Origin: Acinetobacter larvae
GTDB lineage: Bacteria > Pseudomonadota > Gammaproteobacteria > Pseudomonadales > Moraxellaceae
Direction of reading: 5' to 3'
DNA: 64,000 nucleotides
NCBI RefSeq assembly: GCF_001704115.1
Contig: NZ_CP016895.1
Location: 3,534,001-3,598,000 of the forward strand
A program made the position numbers and the translations under genes. Positions 1 to 8,831 of this stretch are shown here, in pieces (positions within the stretch are counted from its first letter, which is position 1; each line of letters starts with the position of its first letter). The notes under the pieces were generated by a model. That model saw only the letters and a program-made list of their open reading frames with translations. It made no database searches and was not told where the DNA came from.

Positions 1-1034
1 AAGCACGCGCTAAGGCTTTATTTCTCAACAGCCCTTATCAAGCGTTATTTCAAGCCGTTTATTTACCTGCAGATCAACGCCATCTGATTGTCGATTTTCT
101 CAACCAATATCAACCGCGATTATTGGCACTTGTGGAAACCGAGCTCTGGCCAAACTTACTCGATCAAGTCCATGCACGGCATATTCCCTGTTTATTGATC
201 AATGCGCGTCTATCAGAAAAATCGGCACAATCATATGCTCGCCTGCCCAAACTGACAGCAAATATGCTCAAATGCTTAACACAATTATTAGCCCAAGATG
301 CTGATACACAACAGCGTTATCTTGCCTTAGGTATGCCAGCAGCACAAAGTCAAATCGTTGGCAGCATCAAATATGATATTCAAGCCCAACAAACAGCGCT
401 TCAAGCGGCTCAACAATTACAGCAACAGTGGCATTTGCAACATCGCAAAATTGTTATTTTAGCCAGCACCCATGCACCTGAAGAACGCGTGTTATTAGAA
501 GCTTTAAAAGACTACCTCCAACAGAATCGCCACGCCCTATGTATTGTCGTACCACGTCATCCTGAACGCTTTGAGGAAGTTTTTAACCAAATCCAGCAGT
601 TAGCTTTAACCGTACAACGACGCAGTTTAGCGCAGCCCATCCAAGCAGATACCCAAGTTTATTTGGCCGATAGTATGGGTGAGCTTTGGCTCTGGTATGC
701 GCTGAGTCAAGTGGCCTACGTCGGAGGTTCCTTGAATGAACCCGGCGGTGGGCACAATATACTCGAACCCTTAAGCTTAGGACTTGCCACTGTTATTGGA
801 CCGAATTATTTTAATTTTCAAAGTATTGTTACAGAATTCAAGCAAGCCCAAGCCATCGCTATTCAAAACAATGCCGCCGATATCGCTCAGAGCATTGTGC
901 AATGTTTAGAGCAACCTGAATTCGCTGCACAATATCAACAACACGCACAAAGCGTTTTGGCACGTAATCAAGGCTCACTACAACGGCATATCCAAGCCAT
1001 TGATCTTGCTTTGCAGCCCGAAAGCGCGACCTAA
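1..1034 (+). CDS. waaA: 3-deoxy-D-manno-octulosonic acid transferase, C-terminal part (gene begins before the window)
   Basis: This is a GT30-family transferase that adds Kdo residues to lipid A precursor at the cytoplasmic face of the inner membrane. The frame is open from base 3, and the motif ETELWPN (about 139-159) lies only some 45 codons in, so the N-terminal membrane anchor and part of the first Rossmann domain are outside the window. A TTG near 123 could be taken for a start but cuts into conserved sequence. The C-terminal nucleotide-sugar domain is clear, with GGSLNEPGGGHNILEP around 723-770 matching the family's glycine-rich donor-binding motif. It ends 57 bp before rsmE on the same strand. 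The family assignment is firm; only the 5' end is missing. Confidence 0.9.
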   Translation, partial: ARAKALFLNSPYQALFQAVYLPADQRHLIVDFLNQYQPRLLALVETELWPNLLDQVHARHIPCLLINARLSEKSAQSYARLPKLTANMLKCLTQLLAQDADTQQRYLALGMPAAQSQIVGSIKYDIQAQQTALQAAQQLQQQWHLQHRKIVILASTHAPEERVLLEALKDYLQQNRHALCIVVPRHPERFEEVFNQIQQLALTVQRRSLAQPIQADTQVYLADSMGELWLWYALSQVAYVGGSLNEPGGGHNILEPLSLGLATVIGPNYFNFQSIVTEFKQAQAIAIQNNAADIAQSIVQCLEQPEFAAQYQQHAQSVLARNQGSLQRHIQAIDLALQPESAT

Positions 1035-1060
1035 TCTCATCATTAATATTTGTATCAATA

Positions 1061-1098
1061 TTTGTATCGCCCATGAACCTTTGTATCGCCCATGAATA
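1061..1098 (+). repeat. 19-bp tandem duplication covering the rsmE start codon
   Basis: The 17-base string tttgtatcgcccatgaa occurs at 1061-1077 and again at 1080-1096, a period of 19 bp. Just upstream, aatatttgtatc is also present twice (about 1046-1069). The second copy supplies the rsmE ATG at 1092. The first copy supplies an out-of-frame ATG at 1073 that opens a 12-codon reading frame ending at 1111, overlapping the rsmE start. Confidence 0.8.
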
Positions 1099-1799
1099 TT
1101 GTTTTAATTGACCCACCTCCTGCTGAGGCAGAGCTGTGGTACATCCAAGAAGCACGGCAATTGCAACATCTACAGCAGCATTTAAAGCTGCAAGTTGGAG
1201 AGCAACTCAAAGTCGGTATTCGTGCTGGACAACGCTATCTGACTGAAGTCGTTGCAATAGATGCGCAAGGTGTGGCACTGAAGCCCATTATGTCTCAGCC
1301 CTGTCCTGGCAAAATCCCCTTAACGCTGATTGTGGCATTGCCACGCCCAAAGGTACTACGCCGACTGATTATGGACAGTGTCAGTTTAGGAGTAGAAAAA
1401 ATTGTTCTGATTCATAGTTATCGCGTTGATAAAAGCTACTGGCAAAGCCCTTTTTTACAACAACTGCCACACTATATCGATCTTGGATTGGAGCAAGCGG
1501 GTGACACGATTGCGCCGCAAATCGAGATTTACCAACGCTTCAAACCTTTTGTAGAAGATGTACTTGCTGCACAAATCGCAGCTGGGCAAACCGCCTGGGT
1601 CGCACATCCATACGCAGAACAGGCGATGCCACATGCGATTGATCACCCATGCAGTATCGTGATTGGACCAGAAGGTGGTTTCATTCCCTATGAAATCGAG
1701 CTCTTACAACAAAATGGCTGCCAAGCACGCTGCTTTGGTACACGAATTTTACGTACAGAAACTGCTATTTCTTATGTGATTGGGCGGCTATATCAATAA
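1092..1799 (+). CDS. rsmE: 16S rRNA (uracil-1498-N3)-methyltransferase
   Basis: RsmE methylates N3 of U1498 in 16S rRNA of the 30S subunit using S-adenosylmethionine. The 235-residue product has an N-terminal PUA-like RNA-binding part (about residues 1-75) and a C-terminal SPOUT (trefoil-knot) domain. The SPOUT signatures are VIGPEGGF near residue 192 and GTRILRTETAI near residue 217, both typical of this family. The length matches E. coli RsmE (243 residues). No strong Shine-Dalgarno sequence precedes the ATG, which sits inside a 19-bp tandem duplication. The gene follows waaA on the same strand with a short gap and may be co-transcribed. Confidence 0.93.
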   Translation: MNIVLIDPPPAEAELWYIQEARQLQHLQQHLKLQVGEQLKVGIRAGQRYLTEVVAIDAQGVALKPIMSQPCPGKIPLTLIVALPRPKVLRRLIMDSVSLGVEKIVLIHSYRVDKSYWQSPFLQQLPHYIDLGLEQAGDTIAPQIEIYQRFKPFVEDVLAAQIAAGQTAWVAHPYAEQAMPHAIDHPCSIVIGPEGGFIPYEIELLQQNGCQARCFGTRILRTETAISYVIGRLYQ

Positions 1800-1887
1800 G
1801 CCGCTCCATCCGATGATCTTACATGCTATTAAACATCAGCTATCTAGCCATGGCTTGATGTCACGATGTAGTCTGATATTTCACAGT

Positions 1888-2874
1888 TCATGCTTTAGGC
1901 TGTGCTGCTGTCTCTGCATCTGCATCTGCATCTGCTTCCGCACGATATATTTTGACTTCTTGTACGGGATAAGGAATCGAAATTTTTTCACGATGGAATG
2001 CTTCAACCACTTGCTCTTGCACACGGCTAATAGATGCTGAGGTTGAGACATCATTGGTATCAACCCACCACGTCACCGCGAGTTTCACTGAAAAATCAGA
2101 CAAGCTGCTGACATTCACACTAAAACTCGGTTGGCTGAGAATGCTTTGATCATGATCTAAGATATTCATAATCAATGCTTTCGCTTTAGTGGTATCATCC
2201 TCATAACCGATGCCAACTGTAAATTCACAACGGCGACGCGTATAGGCGGTATTGACCGTTAATGAGCTGGTATATACCGTCGCATTGGGGATCACAATAC
2301 GTCGACCATCTGGTGAACGTAAAAAAGTTGCACGAACTTGAATGTCTTCGACTGTACCTTCCATACTATTGACAATAATGGTATCCCCTATACGGAAAGG
2401 TTCACCCAATAAAATCAAAATACCCGACAGCATATTTTGGAAAATATCTTTAAATGCAAACCCAATCGCAACAGAGCCAATTCCCAAAGCACTCATTAAC
2501 TGCCCAGGCGTAAACCCAGGAATCGCCACAACCATTGCGATTAATATACCAAGGAAAATAATAATCGTACTGCCGACCCGATTTAATACCAGCACTAAAT
2601 TTTGACGGGTATAACTACGATTTTCTAAAGTCTTTTGAATAAAAAATTTAAAAACTTTAGACAGTAACCAGAAAATTAAAATAACAACGAGTGCAATAAT
2701 AAAATAAGGAACGCGTTGCCAAAATCCCTCAATGATTTTATCGATACTACTATATACATCATTATATTTACTGGTATGCGCAATGACCGTTTGAGCGGTT
2801 TTTTCGGTCGCAGAATGTATAAACTCTGAGGTGCCCTGCGCCATTTCACTGAGATCAGATCTTTGTTCTGTCAC
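1888..2874 (-). CDS. Small-conductance mechanosensitive channel (MscS family)
   Basis: This is an inner-membrane channel that opens on membrane tension to release solutes after osmotic downshock. The 328-residue product has a soluble N-terminus of about 55 residues, three hydrophobic segments (about 55-75, 95-115, 125-150), and the glycine/alanine-rich pore helix with GSVAIGFAFKDIFQNMLSG near residues 132-150. The beta and alpha/beta cytoplasmic domains follow. The extreme C-terminus is low-complexity (repeated Ala-Asp) and is encoded by a hexanucleotide repeat. The gene converges on rsmE. Family membership is clear; whether it corresponds to MscS itself or to a YbdG/YnaI-like paralogue is not decided. 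Confidence 0.88.
   Translation of the reverse strand: MTEQRSDLSEMAQGTSEFIHSATEKTAQTVIAHTSKYNDVYSSIDKIIEGFWQRVPYFIIALVVILIFWLLSKVFKFFIQKTLENRSYTRQNLVLVLNRVGSTIIIFLGILIAMVVAIPGFTPGQLMSALGIGSVAIGFAFKDIFQNMLSGILILLGEPFRIGDTIIVNSMEGTVEDIQVRATFLRSPDGRRIVIPNATVYTSSLTVNTAYTRRRCEFTVGIGYEDDTTKAKALIMNILDHDQSILSQPSFSVNVSSLSDFSVKLAVTWWVDTNDVSTSASISRVQEQVVEAFHREKISIPYPVQEVKIYRAEADADADAETAAQPKA
1913..1936 (-). repeat. Hexanucleotide repeat at the 3' end of the MscS-like gene
   Basis: The plus strand reads tctgca three times in tandem (1913-1930) followed by tctgct. On the coding strand this gives an alternating Ala-Asp tail near the stop codon. Gain or loss of a unit would change tail length by two residues without shifting the frame. 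Confidence 0.8.
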
Positions 2875-3041
2875 GTTAACTTTCTCCAGACGTCATGCAA
2901 GATCACGTCATTTATCTGACAAATCATTTTCATTCAATATCTTTAAAATCTTGTACTCACGATACAGCAGGATCACATTATATTGATCAGGATCACAACA
3001 GCTCGTCAGTTCATCTTGATTGCATTGACATCCTCTCCGAC

Positions 3042-3296
3042 CTAAAGACCGGGGATTCCTCCTGCGAGACGCTCATGCCCGAGCGCAAGAATATTCAGTG
3101 CGGAATTTACATCCCGATCATGGAGCGTACCGCACTCCATGCACTGCCATTCTCTTATTCCAAGTCCTGCTCTACCTTTCGGACTATTGCAGCGTGAGCC
3201 ACAACACGAACAAGTTTGGGTGGTATAGGCTTCATTGACTTCTTCATACCATACTCCTGCGTTCTCGCATTTATACTGGAGCATAGTTCTTAATGT
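3042..3296 (-). pseudogene. tnpB: TnpB (IS605 OrfB) C-terminal remnant with zinc ribbon
   Basis: TnpB is an RNA-guided nuclease of IS200/IS605 elements. Only the last 85 or so codons remain. The fragment holds the zinc-ribbon cysteines (CSCC, and CMEC about 26 residues on) and the HDRDVNSALN motif that carries the last RuvC aspartate. A stop codon (minus-strand TAA, at 3297-3299) interrupts the frame upstream, after which similarity is not recognisable, so the RuvC-I and RuvC-II regions are gone. An internal ATG at 3284 could start an 80-residue peptide, but this would be only a zinc-ribbon stub. The stop codon lies in the loop of the right-end stem, as is usual where the omega-RNA overlaps the tnpB 3' end. 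Confidence 0.85.
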
Positions 3297-3423
3297 TTAT
3301 CTTTTATGCGTAATTTAAGTGTCTTCATACTTAATACTTAAAATATATTGGGTCTATGGCTAACAATAAATAGCAATTTCTAGCTTAGTGAATAGTTTAA
3401 AGGGTGCTTCCAGTCGCTTATAT

Positions 3424-3443
3424 CCTCGGGCTAAACCCCGAGG
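3424..3443. repeat. Hairpin, probable left end of the IS605-type element
   Basis: cctcggg (3424-3430) and cccgagg (3437-3443) form a perfect 7-bp stem around a 6-nt loop. Subterminal hairpins of this kind are the sites recognised by TnpA in IS200/IS605 elements. It sits on the side where the left end is expected, given the minus-strand orientation of the tnpB fragment. Confidence 0.55.
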
Positions 3444-3465
3444 TTTTACGCTCCAAAGGATAAAT

Positions 3466-3991
3466 TAACATAATATTTTTATGCACTTTGTATGAATGCT
3501 GCAGCATTTTATAGACTTGCTGCCGTATATATTCACACCTTCAAGCACCAGCTTAATATCGCAAGGGCTCAAAATATATTGCCAGAGGTCTTAAAAAAAT
3601 ATTGCCAGAGGTATTGTAAGAGATAGGGCAAAATCATCATCCATTCACCTTGTACAAGGCTTATATTGATCAATGTTGGGCAGCTAACAGTTCAATGAGC
3701 GCTTCTTAAAATATCTATTCTATCTCAGATCCTTCAAATGAGATGCTGCGCTGCGCCGCCAACATAAGGCTGATGCAAAAGATATTATTGTTCCAAATTA
3801 AATATTTATATCATGCTGTCACATGACTGAAAATTACTTTTCAATCTTTTAAAAATTATTCTAAACTACGACTAAAGCATAATTGTTATCCGAAAAGATG
3901 TGTCGTAATACTGAAAACAACAGGCTAAGTAATACAACTAAAATTAAAGCACCAATCTCATGATGAGATGGAATAATCAAGGAAGTTCAAG
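3466..3991. other. Intergenic region upstream of acs
   Basis: This is about 525 bp of AT-rich sequence with no supportable gene. It contains a 14-bp direct repeat, atattgccagaggt, at 3576-3589 and 3599-3612. The acs promoter must lie here, but I cannot pick it with confidence. A good ribosome-binding site (aaggaag) ends about 7 nt before the acs ATG. Confidence 0.5.
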
Positions 3992-5935
3992 ATGAAAGAA
4001 ATCTATCCAGTCCCAGAAGACTTTGCAAAAACTGCACGGACCAACCAACAGCAGTATTTTGAACGCTATCAACAATCTATCGAAAATCCAGAACTATTTT
4101 GGGCCGATGCTGCGAATAAATTAGACTGGATTACCCCATTTCAAACTGTCCGTAACTGCAATCTTGATCCAAATCACTTTAAACTGGAATGGTTCGCAGA
4201 TGGTCAGCTTAATGTCAGTGCCAACTGCCTAGATCGCCACCTCAAAGAACACCCCCATAAACCTGCCATTATTTGGGAAGGTGATCACCCTTCACGTCAT
4301 AAAATTATTTCCTATACAGAACTCTATGACGAAGTCTGCCGTTTTGCCAATGTCCTAAAAAAACATGGCGTACAAAAAGGTGATCGTGTCGTGCTGTACA
4401 TGCCAATGATCTCTGAAGCAGCCATTGCCATGCTGGCTTGTACCCGTATTGGTGCAGTGCACTGCGTAGTCTTTGGCGGCTTTTCACCCGATGCCTTGGC
4501 CAGCCGAATCGAAGATTGCCAAGCCAAAATCGTCGTAACGGCGGACTCTGGCATGCGCGGCGGGAAGCCCATTCCCTTAAAAGAAAATGTTGATCAGGCT
4601 TTGGCGCTGGGCAATACCACATCCGTCGAGCATGTCATCGTGGTGCATCGCACAGGCAATGCGATCAACTTTCATCCACCGCGTGACTTGTGGTATCACG
4701 TTGAAATTGCCGAAGTGAACGAAATCTGCCCAGCTGAACCCATGTTTGCTGAAGACCCACTCTTTATCTTATATACCTCGGGTTCTACTGGAAAACCCAA
4801 AGGGGTATTGCATAGCACGGGCGGCTATCTCACCTATGTCAACAGTACCTTTAGAGAAATTTTTGATATCAAACAAGATGATGTCTTTTGGTGTACCGCA
4901 GATGTGGGTTGGATCACAGGACATTCCTATGTACTCTATGGTCCGCTCTCCAATGGCACCACCACAGTTATGTTTGAGGGTGTTCCACAATATCCAACTT
5001 GGGCACGCACAGGGCATATTGTAGATAAACATAATGTGACGGTGTTATATACTGCACCAACGGCGATACGCGCCATGATGCGTGAAGGTGATGGCTTTGT
5101 ACGAGAAAGCGACCGCAGCAGTTTACGCCTGCTCGGCTCAGTTGGTGAACCCATCAATCCTGAAGCATGGCAATGGTACTATACCGTTGTGGGCGAAAGC
5201 CGCTGTCCAATTGTCGATACTTGGTGGCAAACAGAAACTGGCGGCATACTCATTTCGCCCTTACCCGGTGCAACGCCCTTAAAACCAGGTTCCGCGACTC
5301 GTCCTTATTTCGGTATTCAACCGGCTGTTGTGGATGAGCAGGGAAATGAACTCGAAGGTGCGGCCGAAGGTAATTTGGTCATCAAAGACAGCTGGCCGGG
5401 GCAAATGCGTAGTATCTGGGGCGATCAAAAACGCTTTATTGAAACCTATTTCTCAGTTTATCCCGGTCAGTATTTTACTGGTGATGGCGTACGCCGTGAT
5501 GCGGATGGCTACTATTGGATTACAGGGCGCGTCGATGATGTACTCAATGTTTCAGGACATCGTTTAGGCACAGCAGAAATAGAAAGTGCTTTGGTTGCAC
5601 ATGAGGCTGTTGCTGAAGCTGCTGTAGTGGGAATGCCACATGACATCAAAGGTCAGGGAATATGTGCCTACGTTACCTTGCAGGCAGGCATAGCACAAGA
5701 CGAGGAATTACGCCAAGCGCTCTATGTTTGGGTGCGTAAAGTACTCGGTCCTGTGGCAACACCCGACGCCGTGGTTTGGGCACCATCCTTACCAAAAACC
5801 CGTTCAGGTAAAATCATGCGGCGTATCTTAAGGAAAATTATTGCCAATGAACTCGATAGTTTAGGCGATACCAGTACTTTAGCTGAGCCTCAAGTGGTGG
5901 AGCAATTGATTATAGAAGTTCAGGCGATTCACTGA
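3992..5935 (+). CDS. acs: Acetyl-coenzyme A synthetase
   Basis: Acs activates acetate to acetyl-CoA through an acetyl-AMP intermediate in the cytoplasm. The 647-residue length is normal for the family (E. coli 652). Visible motifs are the P-loop-like [12 protein letters not shown] near residue 262, the acetate/CoA region with [15 protein letters not shown] near 304, WWQTETGG near 413, the hinge region with [12 protein letters not shown] near 525, and the C-terminal [11 protein letters not shown], whose lysine is the catalytic residue commonly acetylated in this family. The start is supported by a Shine-Dalgarno sequence, aaggaag. A stem-loop follows the stop. The gene is monocistronic in this layout. 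Propionyl-CoA synthetase is the nearest alternative, but the motifs fit Acs better. Confidence 0.93.
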   Translation: MKEIYPVPEDFAKTARTNQQQYFERYQQSIENPELFWADAANKLDWITPFQTVRNCNLDPNHFKLEWFADGQLNVSANCLDRHLKEHPHKPAIIWEGDHPSRHKIISYTELYDEVCRFANVLKKHGVQKGDRVVLYMPMISEAAIAMLACTRIGAVHCVVFGGFSPDALASRIEDCQAKIVVTADSGMRGGKPIPLKENVDQALALGNTTSVEHVIVVHRTGNAINFHPPRDLWYHVEIAEVNEICPAEPMFAEDPLFILYTSGSTGKPKGVLHSTGGYLTYVNSTFREIFDIKQDDVFWCTADVGWITGHSYVLYGPLSNGTTTVMFEGVPQYPTWARTGHIVDKHNVTVLYTAPTAIRAMMREGDGFVRESDRSSLRLLGSVGEPINPEAWQWYYTVVGESRCPIVDTWWQTETGGILISPLPGATPLKPGSATRPYFGIQPAVVDEQGNELEGAAEGNLVIKDSWPGQMRSIWGDQKRFIETYFSVYPGQYFTGDGVRRDADGYYWITGRVDDVLNVSGHRLGTAEIESALVAHEAVAEAAVVGMPHDIKGQGICAYVTLQAGIAQDEELRQALYVWVRKVLGPVATPDAVVWAPSLPKTRSGKIMRRILRKIIANELDSLGDTSTLAEPQVVEQLIIEVQAIH

Positions 5936-5949
5936 ATCTCGCCCTTAAC

Positions 5950-5983
5950 ACAATGAATGCTGTGCCCCTACAGCATTCATTGT
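5950..5983 (+). terminator. Stem-loop after acs
   Basis: A perfect 14-bp inverted repeat (5950-5963 with 5970-5983) encloses a 6-nt loop 15 bp after the acs stop. No T-run follows, so it may stabilise the 3' end or terminate weakly. Confidence 0.5.
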
Positions 5984-6213
5984 TCATGTCGGATGCTCTG
6001 TGCTGATCTTAGAATGCGGCTTTAAATCCAAGCTTTAAACCCAGACTTAAAAATAAAACAGATATTCATAAAAAATTTTAGACTGGCTTCAAGACAAGAA
6101 GTCATTACAACCGTTAAAATTATTCCCATTAGCAAAATGGCATAACAATTGCTTTGTCTTGCTTGCTATTCACACAGCGCATCGTGTGCGACTTTATCGT
6201 AGGGGAAATTTTA

Positions 6214-6972
6214 ATGAAAGCAATTCAGCAACTGTGTGCCGCCACGCTCCTTATGAGTATGACACCCTATCTCATGGCCAGTGACAACTTAGCTTTTGCC
6301 GGTGAAGTGACGGGGAATATTGCCGTGGTTTCCAGCTATGTTTTTCGCGGTATGACCAACAGCCCAGAAAATGATAATCCCTCTATCCAAGGTGGCATCG
6401 AATACAGCCATCCATCAGGTTTATACATCGGTTATTGGGGCTCAAATCTAGGCTACTCACTGAGCAAATATGATGCAGCCAGTGAGCAATATCAAGGCAG
6501 TAAAGCATTTGAAAATGATATCAATATCGGTTACCGCGGCAAAGTGAATGACGACCTAAGCTATACCATCGGCGGCAGTTATTACTATTATCATCAGTCC
6601 GATGCCAAATCAGACTTCTTTGAAACATTATTGGGCATCGACTATAAAAATCTTAGTTTCATTACCCAGACTGCTAGCAAAGACACCATCTCTGGCAATA
6701 AAGGCGATACCTACGTACAAGTTGCCTATGCGCAAGCATTACCGAAAGATTTTACTGGGCACGCGGCTATTGGTGCATATTATTACAATGACAAAGACAA
6801 ATACGTTGAAACCACCGAACACTTTAACTTCAGGCATTTAACGCTGGGGCTAAGCCACCCAATAGCCAACACTGGTGCCAATGTCAATTTTGACTTTATT
6901 GTCGGAGGGCGTGATCGTCTTGATGAAAAGCAAAAGAATCAGGTGGTATTAGGTCTTGCCTACGACTTCTAA
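6214..6972 (+). CDS. TIGR02001-family outer-membrane protein
   Basis: This is a predicted outer-membrane beta-barrel of the TIGR02001 family, whose function is not established. I start it at the ATG at 6214, preceded by aggggaaa. An upstream in-frame ATG at 6154 would put 20 residues in front of a normal signal peptide. The 252-residue product has a Sec signal (about residues 1-23), then the family motif SSYVFRGMTNSPENDNPSIQ near 42-61, alternating beta strands rich in Tyr and Gly, and a C-terminal Phe typical of barrel proteins. A related protein lies at 52166-53059 in this window. It converges on recJ. The family assignment is good; the transported substrate is unknown. Confidence 0.8.
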   Translation: MKAIQQLCAATLLMSMTPYLMASDNLAFAGEVTGNIAVVSSYVFRGMTNSPENDNPSIQGGIEYSHPSGLYIGYWGSNLGYSLSKYDAASEQYQGSKAFENDINIGYRGKVNDDLSYTIGGSYYYYHQSDAKSDFFETLLGIDYKNLSFITQTASKDTISGNKGDTYVQVAYAQALPKDFTGHAAIGAYYYNDKDKYVETTEHFNFRHLTLGLSHPIANTGANVNFDFIVGGRDRLDEKQKNQVVLGLAYDF

Positions 6973-6982
6973 TATCTGTCAT

Positions 6983-7031
6983 AGCAGCGCAGTATCATAA
7001 GGGGCAACCCAAGTTAAAGTTCTGCGCTGCT
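6983..7031. terminator. Long-loop hairpin between convergent genes
   Basis: agcagcgcag (6983-6992) and ctgcgctgct (7022-7031) form a perfect 10-bp stem around a 29-nt loop between the TIGR02001 gene and recJ. There is no clear T-run, so termination is only a possibility. Confidence 0.35.
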
Positions 7032-7108
7032 TAAACTTTGTAAATAAGATCTCACAGCAGTTGTACAACCAATCGCTCCTCAACAGTAACTTGGGGCAAG
7101 CAAATGGT

Positions 7109-8809
7109 TTATTGCAAATCTAGGATTTTTAACTGCAGACTACTACGACCATTGTAGTCATTGCGCTCCAAGCTATAGACCAGCGACACCTGAGACTGCG
7201 TAGGCTCAAACTGAAAACGCTCCGCCGCATTGAAGGCAATCGCGTCAAGGCTTTGCCCATTCTGTAAAGTCAAACGTAACTTAAGATGAGTCTCTTTCAG
7301 CCACCGTGCATCTTGTACTTGAAATCGCCCTTCAAAGATTGGCAATGGAAATTGATGCCCCCATGGACCATATTGCTGGATTAAATCAACCGTTTCTAAC
7401 TGCAATTCGTGTTCATCTAATGTACCGTCAGTCCATAAGCTCGCTTGAAATAAAGCAGGGTCCATCGCCGCAATCTGTTCATGAAAGATAGCTTTAAATT
7501 CTTGAAAATGTTCACGGCGAATGGTCAAACCCGCAGCAGCGGCATGCCCACCAAAGAATTTAACTAAATGTGGAAATTTTTCTGCAACCAGTTCAATTGC
7601 ATCACGAATATGAATGCCTTCAATTGAACGTGCTGAACCTTTGATGTGTATACCGTCTTGATCGGGTGCAAAGACAATACTCGGTCGATGAAATTGTTCT
7701 TTTAAGCGCCCTGCCACAATTCCAATCACACCTTGATGCCAATGCTCCTCAAACATGACCAATGCGGCAGGCAAAGTTTGTGCATCAATTTCAACCTGAT
7801 TGAGTGCCTGCAAAGCTTCCTGCTTCATTTGCACTTCTACTTGCCGTCGTTCCAAATTGAGACCATTGAGCGCTCTAGCTAAACGATATGCTTCAGAGAC
7901 ATCGTCACAGAGTAAACAGGCGATACCGATGTCCATGGTATCCATTCGCCCTGCGGCATTGATTCTAGGACCCAATACAAAACCTAAATCTTGTGCTTGT
8001 AACTGAGCAGGATCTCGCCCAGCAACATCCAATAATGCACTAATCCCAATACGACATTGCTGTTGTTGTATGCGTTGTAAACCTGCTTCGATTAAAATGC
8101 GGTTGTTATAGTCTAAACTTGCAACATCGGCATAAGTTCCCAGCGCCACCAAATCTAAATATTGCGTTATCTTTGACGTGGTCTTGCCATGCTGAGCCCG
8201 CAAAGTCGCTAAACGAGCCAATACATAAAAAGCAACCCCAACACCCGCTAAAGCTTTACTGGCAAAAGTACAGCCCTGCTGATTGGGATTGACCACAGCT
8301 TCAGCGGGCGGCGGTATTTTGCTGGTTAAATGATGGTCGGTAATAATGACGCGCATACCATGCGCCTGTGCCTGAGCAACACCGGCATGGCTGGAAATAC
8401 CATTATCTACCGTGATCAGAAGATCTGGTTGATAGGTCTGCATGGCTAAATCGGCAATAGCGGGCGTCAAACCATAGCCATATTTGAAACGATCTGGCAC
8501 CAGATAATTCACCTCTGCCCCCATATCGCGCAATGCCAATATCATCAATGCAGTACTGGTTGCGCCATCGGCGTCATAATCGCCAATTACTACAATTTTC
8601 TCACCCTGATCAATGGCTTGATCCATGAGTGCTACCGCTTGTTGCAGCCCCTTTAAATCTGGCGGCAGCAGATGTTTGAGCTTTAACACCAGCTCTTGTT
8701 CAGACTGTACCCCACGCGCCGCCAAGATCTTCGCCATAAAGCTGGGTACCGTCTTAAAGCAATCAGGAGAGCTCAGTAAAGGGCGTGAAACAATACGGTA
8801 TTTAGACAT
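7109..8809 (-). CDS. recJ: Single-stranded-DNA-specific exonuclease RecJ
   Basis: RecJ degrades single-stranded DNA 5' to 3' in RecF-pathway recombination and mismatch or base-excision repair. The 566-residue product (E. coli 577) has the DHH-superfamily phosphoesterase core, with VIGDYDADGATST near residue 75, ITDHHLTS near 155 and GPRINAAGRMD near 279. The DHHA1 domain follows with GGHAAAAGL near 420, then an OB-like C-terminal part. It is the last gene of a minus-strand run glmM-pdxH-recJ, with 22 bp separating it from pdxH. All motif aspartates and histidines that I can check are intact. Confidence 0.94.
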   Translation of the reverse strand: MSKYRIVSRPLLSSPDCFKTVPSFMAKILAARGVQSEQELVLKLKHLLPPDLKGLQQAVALMDQAIDQGEKIVVIGDYDADGATSTALMILALRDMGAEVNYLVPDRFKYGYGLTPAIADLAMQTYQPDLLITVDNGISSHAGVAQAQAHGMRVIITDHHLTSKIPPPAEAVVNPNQQGCTFASKALAGVGVAFYVLARLATLRAQHGKTTSKITQYLDLVALGTYADVASLDYNNRILIEAGLQRIQQQQCRIGISALLDVAGRDPAQLQAQDLGFVLGPRINAAGRMDTMDIGIACLLCDDVSEAYRLARALNGLNLERRQVEVQMKQEALQALNQVEIDAQTLPAALVMFEEHWHQGVIGIVAGRLKEQFHRPSIVFAPDQDGIHIKGSARSIEGIHIRDAIELVAEKFPHLVKFFGGHAAAAGLTIRREHFQEFKAIFHEQIAAMDPALFQASLWTDGTLDEHELQLETVDLIQQYGPWGHQFPLPIFEGRFQVQDARWLKETHLKLRLTLQNGQSLDAIAFNAAERFQFEPTQSQVSLVYSLERNDYNGRSSLQLKILDLQ

Positions 8810-8831
8810 CTTCTTCCTAAATTGACAGCTC

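Larger units (their letters stand above)
3025..3465 (-). mobile_element. Decayed IS200/IS605-type (TnpB-only) element
   Basis: A C-terminal TnpB fragment on the minus strand is flanked by sequences that look like both element ends. The right end, just past the tnpB stop, reads on the minus strand ccccggtctttaggtcgg, then ggatgtcaa at about 3025-3033; it folds as an RNA stem with G-U pairs. The left end is a perfect hairpin at 3424-3443. The body between about 3297 and 3420 has lost recognisable tnpB sequence, and no tnpA is present. The outer boundaries are inferred from motif resemblance, not from a target-site comparison. Confidence 0.65.

Noticed and set aside
859..1155. 98-codon minus-strand frame across the waaA-rsmE junction
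   Set aside because: Shadow of waaA and the tandem duplication.
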